44,132 nucleotides of DNA from Candidatus Woesearchaeota archaeon (GTDB taxonomy: Archaea > Nanobdellota > Nanobdellia > UBA10117 > ARS21), in NCBI GenBank assembly GCA_018698915.1, contig JABIPN010000005.1, forward strand, positions 1 through 44,132, read 5' to 3'. Every line of letters starts with the position of its first letter. The first letter of the stretch is position 1. Positions 17,154 to 25,898 of this stretch are shown piece after piece. The notes beneath the pieces are model-generated. The model saw nothing but the letters and a program-made list of their open reading frames with translations. It made no database searches and was not told the DNA's origin. The position numbers were made by a program, and so were the translations under genes.

Positions 17154-17947
17154 TAGTAATTCAACCTCATTTCAGCAAATATTTTACAAACTTCTAATTC
17201 AGAAGGATATTCCATTGGATCGCATTTAACTGGAATTGCATAAACACAGGACTCATGTCTTATATCATCATCATATTTTAATCCTTCAAGTCCATCTAAA
17301 CCTGAATCAACTCTTGCTAATGTGTGTTCTTCATCTTTAGCTTTGCAGTCTTTTATGAAATCGTTACAATAATTGTGAATTCTTAAGCTGTATGGTGTTT
17401 TTGATAACATCGCTGATAATTTGTCCCCGATTGTCTTTAAGCGATCATTTAGTAATGGTTGTTTTATTCCTTGTATGGTTTGAACTTCGGTTTCTGCTGG
17501 AGCTGTCCAAGTTAAGACACAAGTTGATTCGGAATTAAAAGTAGTAGTTACATCAGTTACATCAGAATCTGAACAAGTACTTGAATCTGTATCCCAAGTT
17601 AAGACACAAGTTGATTCGGAATTATATGTATCAGTTACATCAGTTCCTCCAGAATCTGAACAAGATCCTGCCGTGGTTGAGGTGCTAGATACTGTTGTTC
17701 CAGTAATAAAACTTCTTGAAATCACAGATGAGGATGTTCCTTCGTCAAAGAATTTATCTGATTGCATAATTGTATTTAGATTAACTTGACAATTTGTTTT
17801 TGAATTTTGAGCATAAACTATTGCAGTTGCCTCAATATTTGATTGGCCTGCGAAATAATAACTTGCTACGACAATAACTAACATTAGTACTGCACCAATG
17901 AAAAGTTCTACTACAAAATTTATTTGACCTTTCTTTAAGCTATGCAT
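17153..17947 (-). CDS. Pilin-like protein with class III signal peptide and internal Cys/Trp repeat
   Basis: MHSLKKGQINFVVELFIGAVLMLVIVVASYYFAG; two copies of (T/S)CSDS...NSESTCVLTW. Confidence 0.65.
   Translation of the reverse strand: MHSLKKGQINFVVELFIGAVLMLVIVVASYYFAGQSNIEATAIVYAQNSKTNCQVNLNTIMQSDKFFDEGTSSSVISRSFITGTTVSSTSTTAGSCSDSGGTDVTDTYNSESTCVLTWDTDSSTCSDSDVTDVTTTFNSESTCVLTWTAPAETEVQTIQGIKQPLLNDRLKTIGDKLSAMLSKTPYSLRIHNYCNDFIKDCKAKDEEHTLARVDSGLDGLEGLKYDDDIRHESCVYAIPVKCDPMEYPSELEVCKIFAEMRLNY
17507..17664. repeat. Tandem ~87-bp imperfect duplication inside a pilin-like gene
   Basis: 31-nt exact match ccaagttaagacacaagttgattcggaatta at 17507 and 17594, plus shared cagaatctgaacaag further on. 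Confidence 0.85.
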
Positions 17948-18537
17948 AATTTGAATACCCCCAATTTAGTTGTTTGGTCGTCGATTATATTTATTAGAAA
18001 CTCACCTTTTCGTCTTGATCTGGCGCAATCTAAAGTCCCATAAGTTTTATCGATTATAGTTCTTCTCCATTTTTCGCCTTCTTCAGTTTCTTCTACAAGT
18101 TCATAGAATGTTACACTATATTTTTGAATTGTCTTTTGTTCTTCCCAATCTTCGCCTTCACTCTCGCAGCTTGCCTTAGAAGTATATTTCGGGTCGGTAC
18201 ATATATCTATCTTGTCAAATCCCTTTAGACAGGGTCCTATAACTGATTCCGTAATTCGTTCCTTTCTTACATTTCCTATTTGGACAAAATTTATTGGTTT
18301 ATCTGACCAATCTACAGTTATTTCACTTCTTTCTGCTAAGCAGTTATCTGATGCTATTAATCTATTTCCAATAACTCCAAAATCGAGATTTGATAATTGT
18401 AAATCTTTATTGATTGCTACATTAATTAAATAAGATTTTACGGATATTAATCCGATAATTATGAAAAGAACTGCAAAGAATAGATACATCAATGTTTGAA
18501 TTTCCCCCTCTCCTTTTTTTGATTTTATTCTTATCAT
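17935..18537 (-). CDS. Pilin-like protein
   Basis: MIRIKSKKGEGEIQTLMYLFFAVLFIIIGLISVKS N-terminus. Confidence 0.6.
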   Translation of the reverse strand: MIRIKSKKGEGEIQTLMYLFFAVLFIIIGLISVKSYLINVAINKDLQLSNLDFGVIGNRLIASDNCLAERSEITVDWSDKPINFVQIGNVRKERITESVIGPCLKGFDKIDICTDPKYTSKASCESEGEDWEEQKTIQKYSVTFYELVEETEEGEKWRRTIIDKTYGTLDCARSRRKGEFLINIIDDQTTKLGVFKLCIA

Positions 18538-20279
18538 ATTTCTTTGTCAATTACTAATACGTATTCTTTTTCTTCCTCATCAAATTCTTTGCTTATTGTG
18601 ATTAATAGTGCGTCCTCCATATAATATTCTTTTTGAGAATCTATCAATGATGGTGATCCAGTTAAATAGGAAAATAAGGTAGCTGAATCAAGAGGTGCTA
18701 AATGATTTAACGTAAAGAATATCGGAAAAAGTGCAGGATTTCTAGTTCTAATTGAAATTAATCCCACAATTCCATCTAAAAATAAATTTCCGCCCCAATT
18801 ATCTTTCGCTGACTCCCAAGAACCTTCTCCGAACAATTCATTATTTGACCACACACTTATTGTCATTAAATCGTAAGCTAAAATGCAACTGTTACCATAT
18901 TTTGGTTCAATAATCCCCATAGTAACACAAGTTGCAAAAGGAGCTATAACTAGCAAGCGATAAGGATGAATGAGTGTGTTACCTGTACCTGCTTGTCCGC
19001 TAGATATTGCAGTACTACCAGTTCCGTCAATAACACCTTCAGTGGCGCCTAAAATTTTGTAAAAAAATGATCCATCTTGATTTAGATAAACATTATGTGC
19101 ATCGTAGCATTCGTCGCCTTTGTTTGTTATTGATTTGTAACTTTTTATTTCTCCCGTTGATTCTGACATAGGGATGTTCATTGCAGACCCTATGAATCCT
19201 TCTAATCCTGGGACCCATCCAATCCAAGGTAAATCAACTTCTGAATCAATTGAATATCTCTTACTCTCGCAGTTGGGCTTTGCAACATGTATTGGAATCG
19301 GACCAGTATGGAAACTGTATTCTCCAAATTTTTTATCGATTTCATTCCTTGCGTTCCGCGAGTTTCTAATGGAATGTTCAATCGGATAAATAGTAATCAC
19401 TGCGATAGTTGCAGCTAAAACGCCAAATACGATTCTTCTACTTATGGTAATAGTGGCGCAAGCACCTGCCGATACTGGATTAGTTGCTGCAGTAGCACAA
19501 GCAATTTCTTCAGGGATATCTGATACTTCCGCAGCAGCTTGTGTTTCCACAAGAGTTACAACTGCAGCAGATTCTACAGCTATTGCGGTTCCCATTCGTC
19601 TAGCAAGTACTTTTGCTGCAATCTTCTTATATGCCCACATTCCAGCTCCATATATTGCTCTTGCCGTTGAACTTACTGGCTTTCTGATAAATCTTTTTGC
19701 TTTTCCTGCCGCTGTTGTTGGTTTTATTTTTTCACCTATTTTTTTTGCTGCAAGACCAAATTTGTCTGCTCTTTTTTTTGCTATATTTTTGCTTTTTTCA
19801 GTAGCTGCTTCTGATGCCTCTCGGGTTGCTTTATCTGCAACTTCTTGATAGACTTCTTGCTGAGCCCTCATTGCAACATCACTTCCTCTAAAACTATTCA
19901 GAACAAATAATCCTACTGCTTCTTCTGCAGAAACTTCTCCATACATTGATTTTTGAATTTGCATTTTAATTAAATCCTGGGGCCAGGGGTGAACTTTTAT
20001 TTTTTTATCCTCTGCATTTAACAAAATAGTTCCAAATGCGGGATATCCTAATGCAGTTAATGGTGTTGAAGTATAAACTGATATTTCGTTTGGAGCTGAT
20101 GCTACTAAATCCATATTTGATGCGAATTCTCTTGCTGCAACATCTGGATCACCCATAACCATATCTCTGACTATATCATCAAACGTTGTGTATACTGCGA
20201 ATGCTGAAACTGCTGTTGCAAGGAGAACTCCAACTAGTAAAATCAAATTTGCACTTTGTCCTATTTTATTTATTCTCAT
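18534..20279 (-). CDS. Large (581 aa) pilin-like/membrane protein with Ala/Lys-rich central region
   Basis: MRINKIGQSANLILLVGVLLATAVSAFAVYTTF N-terminus; a second hydrophobic segment IVFGVLAATIAVITIYPI. Confidence 0.6.
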   Translation of the reverse strand: MRINKIGQSANLILLVGVLLATAVSAFAVYTTFDDIVRDMVMGDPDVAAREFASNMDLVASAPNEISVYTSTPLTALGYPAFGTILLNAEDKKIKVHPWPQDLIKMQIQKSMYGEVSAEEAVGLFVLNSFRGSDVAMRAQQEVYQEVADKATREASEAATEKSKNIAKKRADKFGLAAKKIGEKIKPTTAAGKAKRFIRKPVSSTARAIYGAGMWAYKKIAAKVLARRMGTAIAVESAAVVTLVETQAAAEVSDIPEEIACATAATNPVSAGACATITISRRIVFGVLAATIAVITIYPIEHSIRNSRNARNEIDKKFGEYSFHTGPIPIHVAKPNCESKRYSIDSEVDLPWIGWVPGLEGFIGSAMNIPMSESTGEIKSYKSITNKGDECYDAHNVYLNQDGSFFYKILGATEGVIDGTGSTAISSGQAGTGNTLIHPYRLLVIAPFATCVTMGIIEPKYGNSCILAYDLMTISVWSNNELFGEGSWESAKDNWGGNLFLDGIVGLISIRTRNPALFPIFFTLNHLAPLDSATLFSYLTGSPSLIDSQKEYYMEDALLITISKEFDEEEKEYVLVIDKEI

Positions 20280-20962
20280 TGTACTTGAAATTGACTTACC
20301 GGATCATCGCAACCGAAATCAAACCATTTTTTTGAATATACTACAAAATTATCCTTTTCACTTACTATTATTGGGATAAAGGGAATACTTGGTACTGGAG
20401 TATATACTAGTGAAATTCTATCACCAATATTGCAAACACAGAAAGTTTCATCAATCTCTCTGTTGAAACTTGGATTTATAGTTAAACCGTGTATTTCACT
20501 GTACCCGTCTCCTGCTTCCTTTTCTTCTTTAAATCGCGTAAGGTTTTGCACATTTGCGCAGGTTCTTGATTCGCTTTGACAGATAATTTCTCCATCTGGA
20601 TCCATATTGAGTGTAATGCTATCAATTGATTTAGTTTCTTTACTAATTACCTTACCGTCGTCATCTTTAATTACCTTACCGTCGTCATCTTTCTCTAACT
20701 CTCGATTGTAAAGAATTAGTAAATTTCCTTCGGCTTTGATCTGATAAGACCTAGTCATTTTTATTTCAGCTGAAGAACAACTATCTGCTGTTGTTGCTTG
20801 ATTTACTGATGTTGCAATTGCACGAAGAGAATATACTGCCATATCTTGATCATCTTCCAAACTGAGTGTTGTTGATAATAAAGTTGCTCCAACCATCACA
20901 AGTACTACTGTCATGATAAGTCCAAAGATGATTGCGAATAGCATACTTGCTCCTTTTTTCAT
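20276..20962 (-). CDS. Pilin-like protein with class III signal peptide
   Basis: MKKGASMLFAIIFGLIMTVVLVMVGATLL. Confidence 0.65.
   Translation of the reverse strand: MKKGASMLFAIIFGLIMTVVLVMVGATLLSTTLSLEDDQDMAVYSLRAIATSVNQATTADSCSSAEIKMTRSYQIKAEGNLLILYNRELEKDDDGKVIKDDDGKVISKETKSIDSITLNMDPDGEIICQSESRTCANVQNLTRFKEEKEAGDGYSEIHGLTINPSFNREIDETFCVCNIGDRISLVYTPVPSIPFIPIIVSEKDNFVVYSKKWFDFGCDDPVSQFQVQ
20645..20692. repeat. Exact 24-bp tandem duplication (KDDDGKVI x2)
   Basis: aattaccttaccgtcgtcatcttt twice, head to tail, in frame. Confidence 0.95.
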
Positions 20963-21159
20963 TAGTCAAATAAATTCTCCAAGTTTTCTTGTGCTCCGCT
21001 CTCAATTCCTGTTTCAATGCTACTAAGTGCACTATCAGTTCCCGTTAGAGCTGCCCACTTGCCAGTTACAAAAAGAAGGATTAATGCGAGCACGGTTATT
21101 GCAATTATAATAATAATTACTGTTTCAATAGGTAGTGCCATTCCGCGCTTAGATTTCAT
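20962..21159 (-). CDS. Small pilin-like protein
   Basis: MKSKRGMALPIETVIIIIIAITVLALILLFVTGKW, 65 aa. Confidence 0.65.
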   Translation of the reverse strand: MKSKRGMALPIETVIIIIIAITVLALILLFVTGKWAALTGTDSALSSIETGIESGAQENLENLFD

Positions 21160-21198
21160 ATTTTAATCTATGCTTAATTTTATAAAAAGCTGACTGTG

Positions 21199-22812
21199 TT
21201 ATAGTGTTCTTGTAATTCCTGTTTGGCAAATATCTTCAGGACCTTCCATTGAAGGGAATACACTTGCCACAATACTTAAGACTGGGCAATTAAGCGGTAA
21301 GTTTTCACTGAGAAGTCGAGATCCTCCTCCTGTTGGTGCATCAGTTATTATTATCTTTCTTCCTGCTTTATCCGGAGTATCCTTATTTCCAGTATCACAA
21401 ATAGTTGATGCAACTACGTTTGACATTAGTGGGAGTGTATCTCCACAATATTCTATTGCAAACATTTTGTTCTGTATTATCTTAAATTTGCCTGAGGGAT
21501 AAAATGTAAGTCTGTCATCGCAGTTCATGTTATTATTAGAAACTGCAGTACAATAGCTTACTCCTCTTGATTCAATTTGAACATTTTTCATAAAGTTCCT
21601 CAAATCCGTTTCAGAAAATTCAATTGTTCCAGTTTCTAACTTTGTGTCTTTAACTAATTGAAATGGTAAATCCCTATAGTTTGTTATCGTAGTTCTGTGG
21701 GCTTCGTTATTATAGTTTGTTATCGTAGTTCTGTGGGCTTCGTTATAATAACTAAGGAAACTTTCCTCATAAGGTCCGACTTTTTCTTTGTAAGTTTGAA
21801 TATTATCTAAATCGTTTTGAATTTTTGAAGTCATTGTTCCAATTTCGCAATCAAATTCTTTGTCACCAACTTGGACTACTTCATTCCTTGAATATTTGGT
21901 CACTACTTCATATACTGTATTTACTTCCAATTCGGAATAAATTTCATCAGTAGTCTTCATTGGGCACATACAGGTGATGTCCACTTCACTTGTATCTTTA
22001 GCTACTATTGCGTCTTTTATTGATGATACATCTTTCCCTGTATCAATTTCACATTGTTCATCTTCTTCTACTCCTTTACAAATCAATGCACTGTCAGAAT
22101 CATAGTCCTCTGTTTTATAATATCCCCAAAATCCTGTACCTTCTTCAAGTTCTGGCTCTTTTCTACATACTGTAAATTGATCCTTTATTGCTGCTTCCTT
22201 TATTCTAATTAAATTATTTAATCCTGCAAGTACTGATGCATCAGTTATAGCATCATTTGCAATTGATTTGCAGTCTTGATCTCTAAGTTCACAACCAAAG
22301 GATTTAATTAACTGTTTTTTGAACTCAGCATATTCACTAATCTCTGGAGTTTCGCTAGCATCAGAGATTACAAAATTAAAACAAGACCAAGAAAATGCTG
22401 TTCTTCGGCCAGATCCGGACATATCCCAACAACGTTCAATTCTATCTGCTACTTGTTGCATGGCGCAATTGGTTGCCCCAAGCGTTGGTTCAGTAATCGC
22501 TTGCTCTTCAAAAGAAGAATCACAGTTATCCCAATCTTGTGGATTTATTGTATTTGTCTGAGGTGTACATCCTGCGCGTAAAGATTCAGATAGCGTTCCT
22601 ATTTTTAGTAAGAATTCTTCTGTATTACTAAGATCTTTGTCGATTTCAAAACTTAGTGCTGAAATTTTTCCTTTGCAAACCTCATCATTTAATTTTGAAT
22701 GGTCTATATCTAATTTTGAACCAAAGGATTGTAATAAAACTAGTGCTGTTAATAGTCCAAGAACTGCAACAATTATTGATATAATTACCCAGCTTGCGAT
22801 TCCTTTTTTCAT
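21199..22812 (-). CDS. Large Cys-containing pilin-like protein
   Basis: MKKGIASWVIISIIVAVLGLLTALVLLQSFG N-terminus; 537 aa with many Cys. Confidence 0.62.
   Translation of the reverse strand: MKKGIASWVIISIIVAVLGLLTALVLLQSFGSKLDIDHSKLNDEVCKGKISALSFEIDKDLSNTEEFLLKIGTLSESLRAGCTPQTNTINPQDWDNCDSSFEEQAITEPTLGATNCAMQQVADRIERCWDMSGSGRRTAFSWSCFNFVISDASETPEISEYAEFKKQLIKSFGCELRDQDCKSIANDAITDASVLAGLNNLIRIKEAAIKDQFTVCRKEPELEEGTGFWGYYKTEDYDSDSALICKGVEEDEQCEIDTGKDVSSIKDAIVAKDTSEVDITCMCPMKTTDEIYSELEVNTVYEVVTKYSRNEVVQVGDKEFDCEIGTMTSKIQNDLDNIQTYKEKVGPYEESFLSYYNEAHRTTITNYNNEAHRTTITNYRDLPFQLVKDTKLETGTIEFSETDLRNFMKNVQIESRGVSYCTAVSNNNMNCDDRLTFYPSGKFKIIQNKMFAIEYCGDTLPLMSNVVASTICDTGNKDTPDKAGRKIIITDAPTGGGSRLLSENLPLNCPVLSIVASVFPSMEGPEDICQTGITRTL
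21675..21746. repeat. Exact 36-bp tandem duplication (12 aa, NEAHRTTITNY repeat)
   Basis: tatagtttgttatcgtagttctgtgggcttcgttat twice, head to tail, in frame. Confidence 0.95.
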
Positions 22813-23471
22813 AGTATTTGAGTTTCAACATTTTGTGCTGCGTAATTATTTGATTCGATATATGTCTGATTTAATAAATCTGGGAGATTCAAATTTGCAG
22901 TAAGTTGAATATAAAGTCCATATACCAGTCCGATAATTCCTGCTATAATTAATAACATGATTAAACTTGACTGTAAAAGATTGAATGTGGTAAAGAAGCT
23001 TGCCGTTTTTGCAATAATAAATATAAAATATAATATAGAGAATAAGAACAGAAAGTAAAACATTACTGTTACGGCATATATTTTTGAAGTTAATATGGCA
23101 AGCGAATACATTAATTTAATTATGAGAAAAAAGAGCATGATTGATTGCATTGCCAGAAAAAGTTGTCCAAAATTTACTTGTTTTCGGAATAATTTTGCCA
23201 ATACAAATACTATTATCGCTATTGCTGCCAGCAGCATTGCGAGAGCGATTATTATGTACGTTAGTAGATTTAAAGAGGGTAAATAGAATGCTAAAAAATT
23301 AATTTGAGGTATATATTGTACAACAACATAAGTATCAATCAATTTGATTAATGAATATCCTACTGCAAATAAAACATAAGTTAGAATTAAACGACCGAAA
23401 GTGTGATAATAAATAAATTTATACATTGATTCACGTCTTCCAAGAATTGTTCCGAAAAGATCCTTTAACAT
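22809..23471 (-). CDS. Polytopic membrane protein of the pilus-like locus
   Basis: 220 aa, multiple hydrophobic segments, coupled start/stop with neighbours. Confidence 0.6.
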   Translation of the reverse strand: MLKDLFGTILGRRESMYKFIYYHTFGRLILTYVLFAVGYSLIKLIDTYVVVQYIPQINFLAFYLPSLNLLTYIIIALAMLLAAIAIIVFVLAKLFRKQVNFGQLFLAMQSIMLFFLIIKLMYSLAILTSKIYAVTVMFYFLFLFSILYFIFIIAKTASFFTTFNLLQSSLIMLLIIAGIIGLVYGLYIQLTANLNLPDLLNQTYIESNNYAAQNVETQIL

Positions 23472-23623
23472 TATAACCCTCCTTCTGCTGTGCCAAGCAA
23501 ATTCCTTATCAAGTTAGTGATAGATCCATCAGCGCCCATTTTTCCCAGAATAAATAATACAATAAGTGTTGCTAGAGTTATTGCAATTATTATTCCTATG
23601 ATTTGTTTAAACGCTAATTCCAT
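23471..23623 (-). CDS. Short pilin-like/TM protein (50 aa; not in the ORF track)
   Basis: MELAFKQIIGIIIAITLATLIVLFILGKMGADGSITNLIRNLLGTAEGGL*; stop and start overlap with neighbours (TAATG). Confidence 0.6.
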   Translation of the reverse strand: MELAFKQIIGIIIAITLATLIVLFILGKMGADGSITNLIRNLLGTAEGGL

Positions 23624-23772
23624 TATATCAAGTTTTTCAAGGAGTCTCCCATTTTTCCAATAAGGCTTTGAGACTCGCCTTTAATTGTTATTGCAAATCC
23701 TATGAAAATTAGAAGAAAAATTACTGCCAGTAATAGTGCAACAATCTGCCAATTTATTTGACCCTTGTTCAT
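23623..23772 (-). CDS. Short pilin-like protein (49 aa; not in the ORF track)
   Basis: MNKGQINWQIVALLLAVIFLLIFIGFAITIKGESQSLIGKMGDSLKNLI*; class III-like NKGQ; TAATG overlap with the next ORF. Confidence 0.62.
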   Translation of the reverse strand: MNKGQINWQIVALLLAVIFLLIFIGFAITIKGESQSLIGKMGDSLKNLI

Positions 23773-23803
23773 GTATTACAAAAATGTTCTAAATATATAA
23801 GCT

Positions 23804-24919
23804 TTAGCAGACGCCGTTGTATCCGTAATTGATGCTGTCTTTTTCTATGTCCCAATCCGCATTTCGAGTCAGGGATGCGAATCCGATATCTGTAAATGGT
23901 ATTTCAAGCCAGTCATCAGAATCAACATATTGAACTGTCCAATCACTATTTTCTGTGAAGCGGAATCTTTCTCTGGCATAAATATAATCGGCGATTAATT
24001 TGACTGAATCATCATCATCTAATGTTTGAATAGTTTCAATTGGAAACGTGAGTATATCCAGGAAGTCTTTTGACTCTTGATTTTCTGGTGCGATCGTTAG
24101 GGTATTAATTTTTATCCTGCCTGTTGAAATTCTGCTTTCGTAGGTTTCTTCTTGACTGAATCTTCGAGTGGTTTTTCCATTCACAAAAACTTCTTTCAAA
24201 TCTGTTGGTGTAACTGCTTCAAAAGGAAGCTTAATTACTAGTGAATATTCACCAGAAGTCATAGAGTTGACGTTGATTATTGAATCATCATCTGTTTTTT
24301 CTAATTCCACGCCGAACGAGTTTCCAATATAGGGTTCCAATTTACTCAGATCTTGAATTTTATCTGATTTGAATTTCTTTCCAGGAAATATGTAGAAATT
24401 ATCCAATTCTGGATTTTCAAAATCGAAAAATTTGTTTGGTAGCTTTATCATTTGATTGCTTTCATCAAGAAATATTGAACCGTAAGAAGGTTTCAAACAC
24501 ACGCTGGAGCAAGTCCAAGTTGGTAAATTTCCTTTTCCCGACATATAATTGGTCCAGCAAGTTAGACCTTTGTCAGCTAATCTAAATGTTTCGCAAGCTC
24601 GAGATAATTCTTTTGGAGATAAGGTTTCTGCTTGAGCTTTAACTTGTGGACAATTTTTGAAATCAAAATTGAGATTACCCTCACGATCTTCTTTGAATTC
24701 CATTGGAGTAATTACTGCCAGGCTAGTTTTGCAGGGACTTGTTTGTGCTCCGGAGATGCTTGCTAATCTTACTCCGACAAGACAATTGAAATCAGTATTT
24801 TCTTTTACAACATCTGCAATTCCTGAGAACATAAATATTGCAATCATTCCGCTAACTATGGCAACTATGGCCATGACTACCCAACCAATACCAATACCTC
24901 GTTTATTGAAATAGCCCAT
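23804..24919 (-). CDS. Pilin-like protein with large C-terminal domain
   Basis: MGYFNKRGIGIGWVVMAIVAIVSGMIAIFMFSGIAD N-terminus; 371 aa. Confidence 0.62.
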   Translation of the reverse strand: MGYFNKRGIGIGWVVMAIVAIVSGMIAIFMFSGIADVVKENTDFNCLVGVRLASISGAQTSPCKTSLAVITPMEFKEDREGNLNFDFKNCPQVKAQAETLSPKELSRACETFRLADKGLTCWTNYMSGKGNLPTWTCSSVCLKPSYGSIFLDESNQMIKLPNKFFDFENPELDNFYIFPGKKFKSDKIQDLSKLEPYIGNSFGVELEKTDDDSIINVNSMTSGEYSLVIKLPFEAVTPTDLKEVFVNGKTTRRFSQEETYESRISTGRIKINTLTIAPENQESKDFLDILTFPIETIQTLDDDDSVKLIADYIYARERFRFTENSDWTVQYVDSDDWLEIPFTDIGFASLTRNADWDIEKDSINYGYNGVC

Positions 24920-25007
24920 TTTTAATTATGATAAGTCCGACAATTATTGCAGCTATGGAAAAAATAAGCGCTGTAATCCACGCCATTTGATTGCTTTGTC
25001 CTTTCAT
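24903..25007 (-). CDS. Very short pilin-like ORF (34 aa; not in the ORF track)
   Basis: MKGQSNQMAWITALIFSIAAIIVGLIIIKNGLFQ*; overlaps the start of the next gene. Confidence 0.45.
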   Translation of the reverse strand: MKGQSNQMAWITALIFSIAAIIVGLIIIKNGLFQ

Positions 25008-25048
25008 TTAGTAAAATTGCTTTTGTTATATATATAGTTTATTTGGGA

Positions 25049-25435
25049 CTAAGTTACTGATGGATCTAACCAATCTAAATCATCACAATTTTCAACTCCA
25101 TCTCCGTCCGCATCTCCTGAAGGCAGATTACAAACCTCTTCTACAGCAGTGTCTTGAGGACAATCAGCAGTAGAAACTATTAATCCCGCACAACCGCTCA
25201 AAGGACATTTGTCCGCACAAACTTTTTTTGTATATGGCGTTCCGGCACCTGCCTTTTCCATATTACATGCCAATTGGCATCCTGCGCTTGAAGCGGTTTC
25301 ATCCGGTCCGTATTTATCTAACTCTGCTGATGAATCTGCAAACTGTCCAGTGAAAAATAAAACAACTGCTGCTAAAACAACTAGAGCAATAATTACCATA
25401 ATTACTGTATTAATACTTAGTTGTGCTTTTTTCAT
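25049..25435 (-). CDS. Pilin-like protein with C-terminal Ca-binding-type motif
   Basis: MKKAQLSINTVIMVIIALVVLAAVVLFFTGQF; C-terminal DADGDGVENCDDLDWLDP. Confidence 0.65.
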   Translation of the reverse strand: MKKAQLSINTVIMVIIALVVLAAVVLFFTGQFADSSAELDKYGPDETASSAGCQLACNMEKAGAGTPYTKKVCADKCPLSGCAGLIVSTADCPQDTAVEEVCNLPSGDADGDGVENCDDLDWLDPSVT

Positions 25436-25447
25436 TGCTTATCCTGT

Positions 25448-25858
25448 CTAACTAGTTGTAATGAGATATGTAGTTTCATCACATTCATCATTACTTAATG
25501 AAATGGTTCGGGTAGGTGTGCTTACTTTGGCTGTACATTTAACGAATATTGGATCTTCCCAACATTTGAGTACTGCTTCTTCACCACTACCAGTAATATC
25601 TATACTGAAATCTTTTCTACAATATTGTGAAGTCAACCAAGCATTAGTTCCTTGTGATGAAATTTGCAATTTTGTTGTAGCGCAAAATGAAGAACATTGA
25701 GATTTTGCTGCGTCAATTTCGTCCAGCCCAGTTTCGGCTACCTGTCCGAAAAGCTTTCCAAGTCCACCAGTCGTAAATGCGACAAGCAAAACGAGAACTA
25801 GTAGTGCTATCGCAACATACACGATTGTGTTCATACTAATCTGGGCTCGCTTTGACAT
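25448..25858 (-). CDS. Pilin-like protein
   Basis: MSKRAQISMNTIVYVAIALLVLVLLVAFTTGGLG; start placed at the second Met, which also reduces overlap with the upstream gene. Confidence 0.62.
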   Translation of the reverse strand: MSKRAQISMNTIVYVAIALLVLVLLVAFTTGGLGKLFGQVAETGLDEIDAAKSQCSSFCATTKLQISSQGTNAWLTSQYCRKDFSIDITGSGEEAVLKCWEDPIFVKCTAKVSTPTRTISLSNDECDETTYLITTS

Positions 25859-25898
25859 TAGAATAATATGTCTGCAGTTTTTTAAATAGTTTTTGTGA

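Noticed and set aside
19444-19848. 134-aa plus-strand ORF, Ala-rich
   Set aside because: Antisense to the 581-aa pilin-like gene; composition mirrors the Ala/Lys-rich coding strand.
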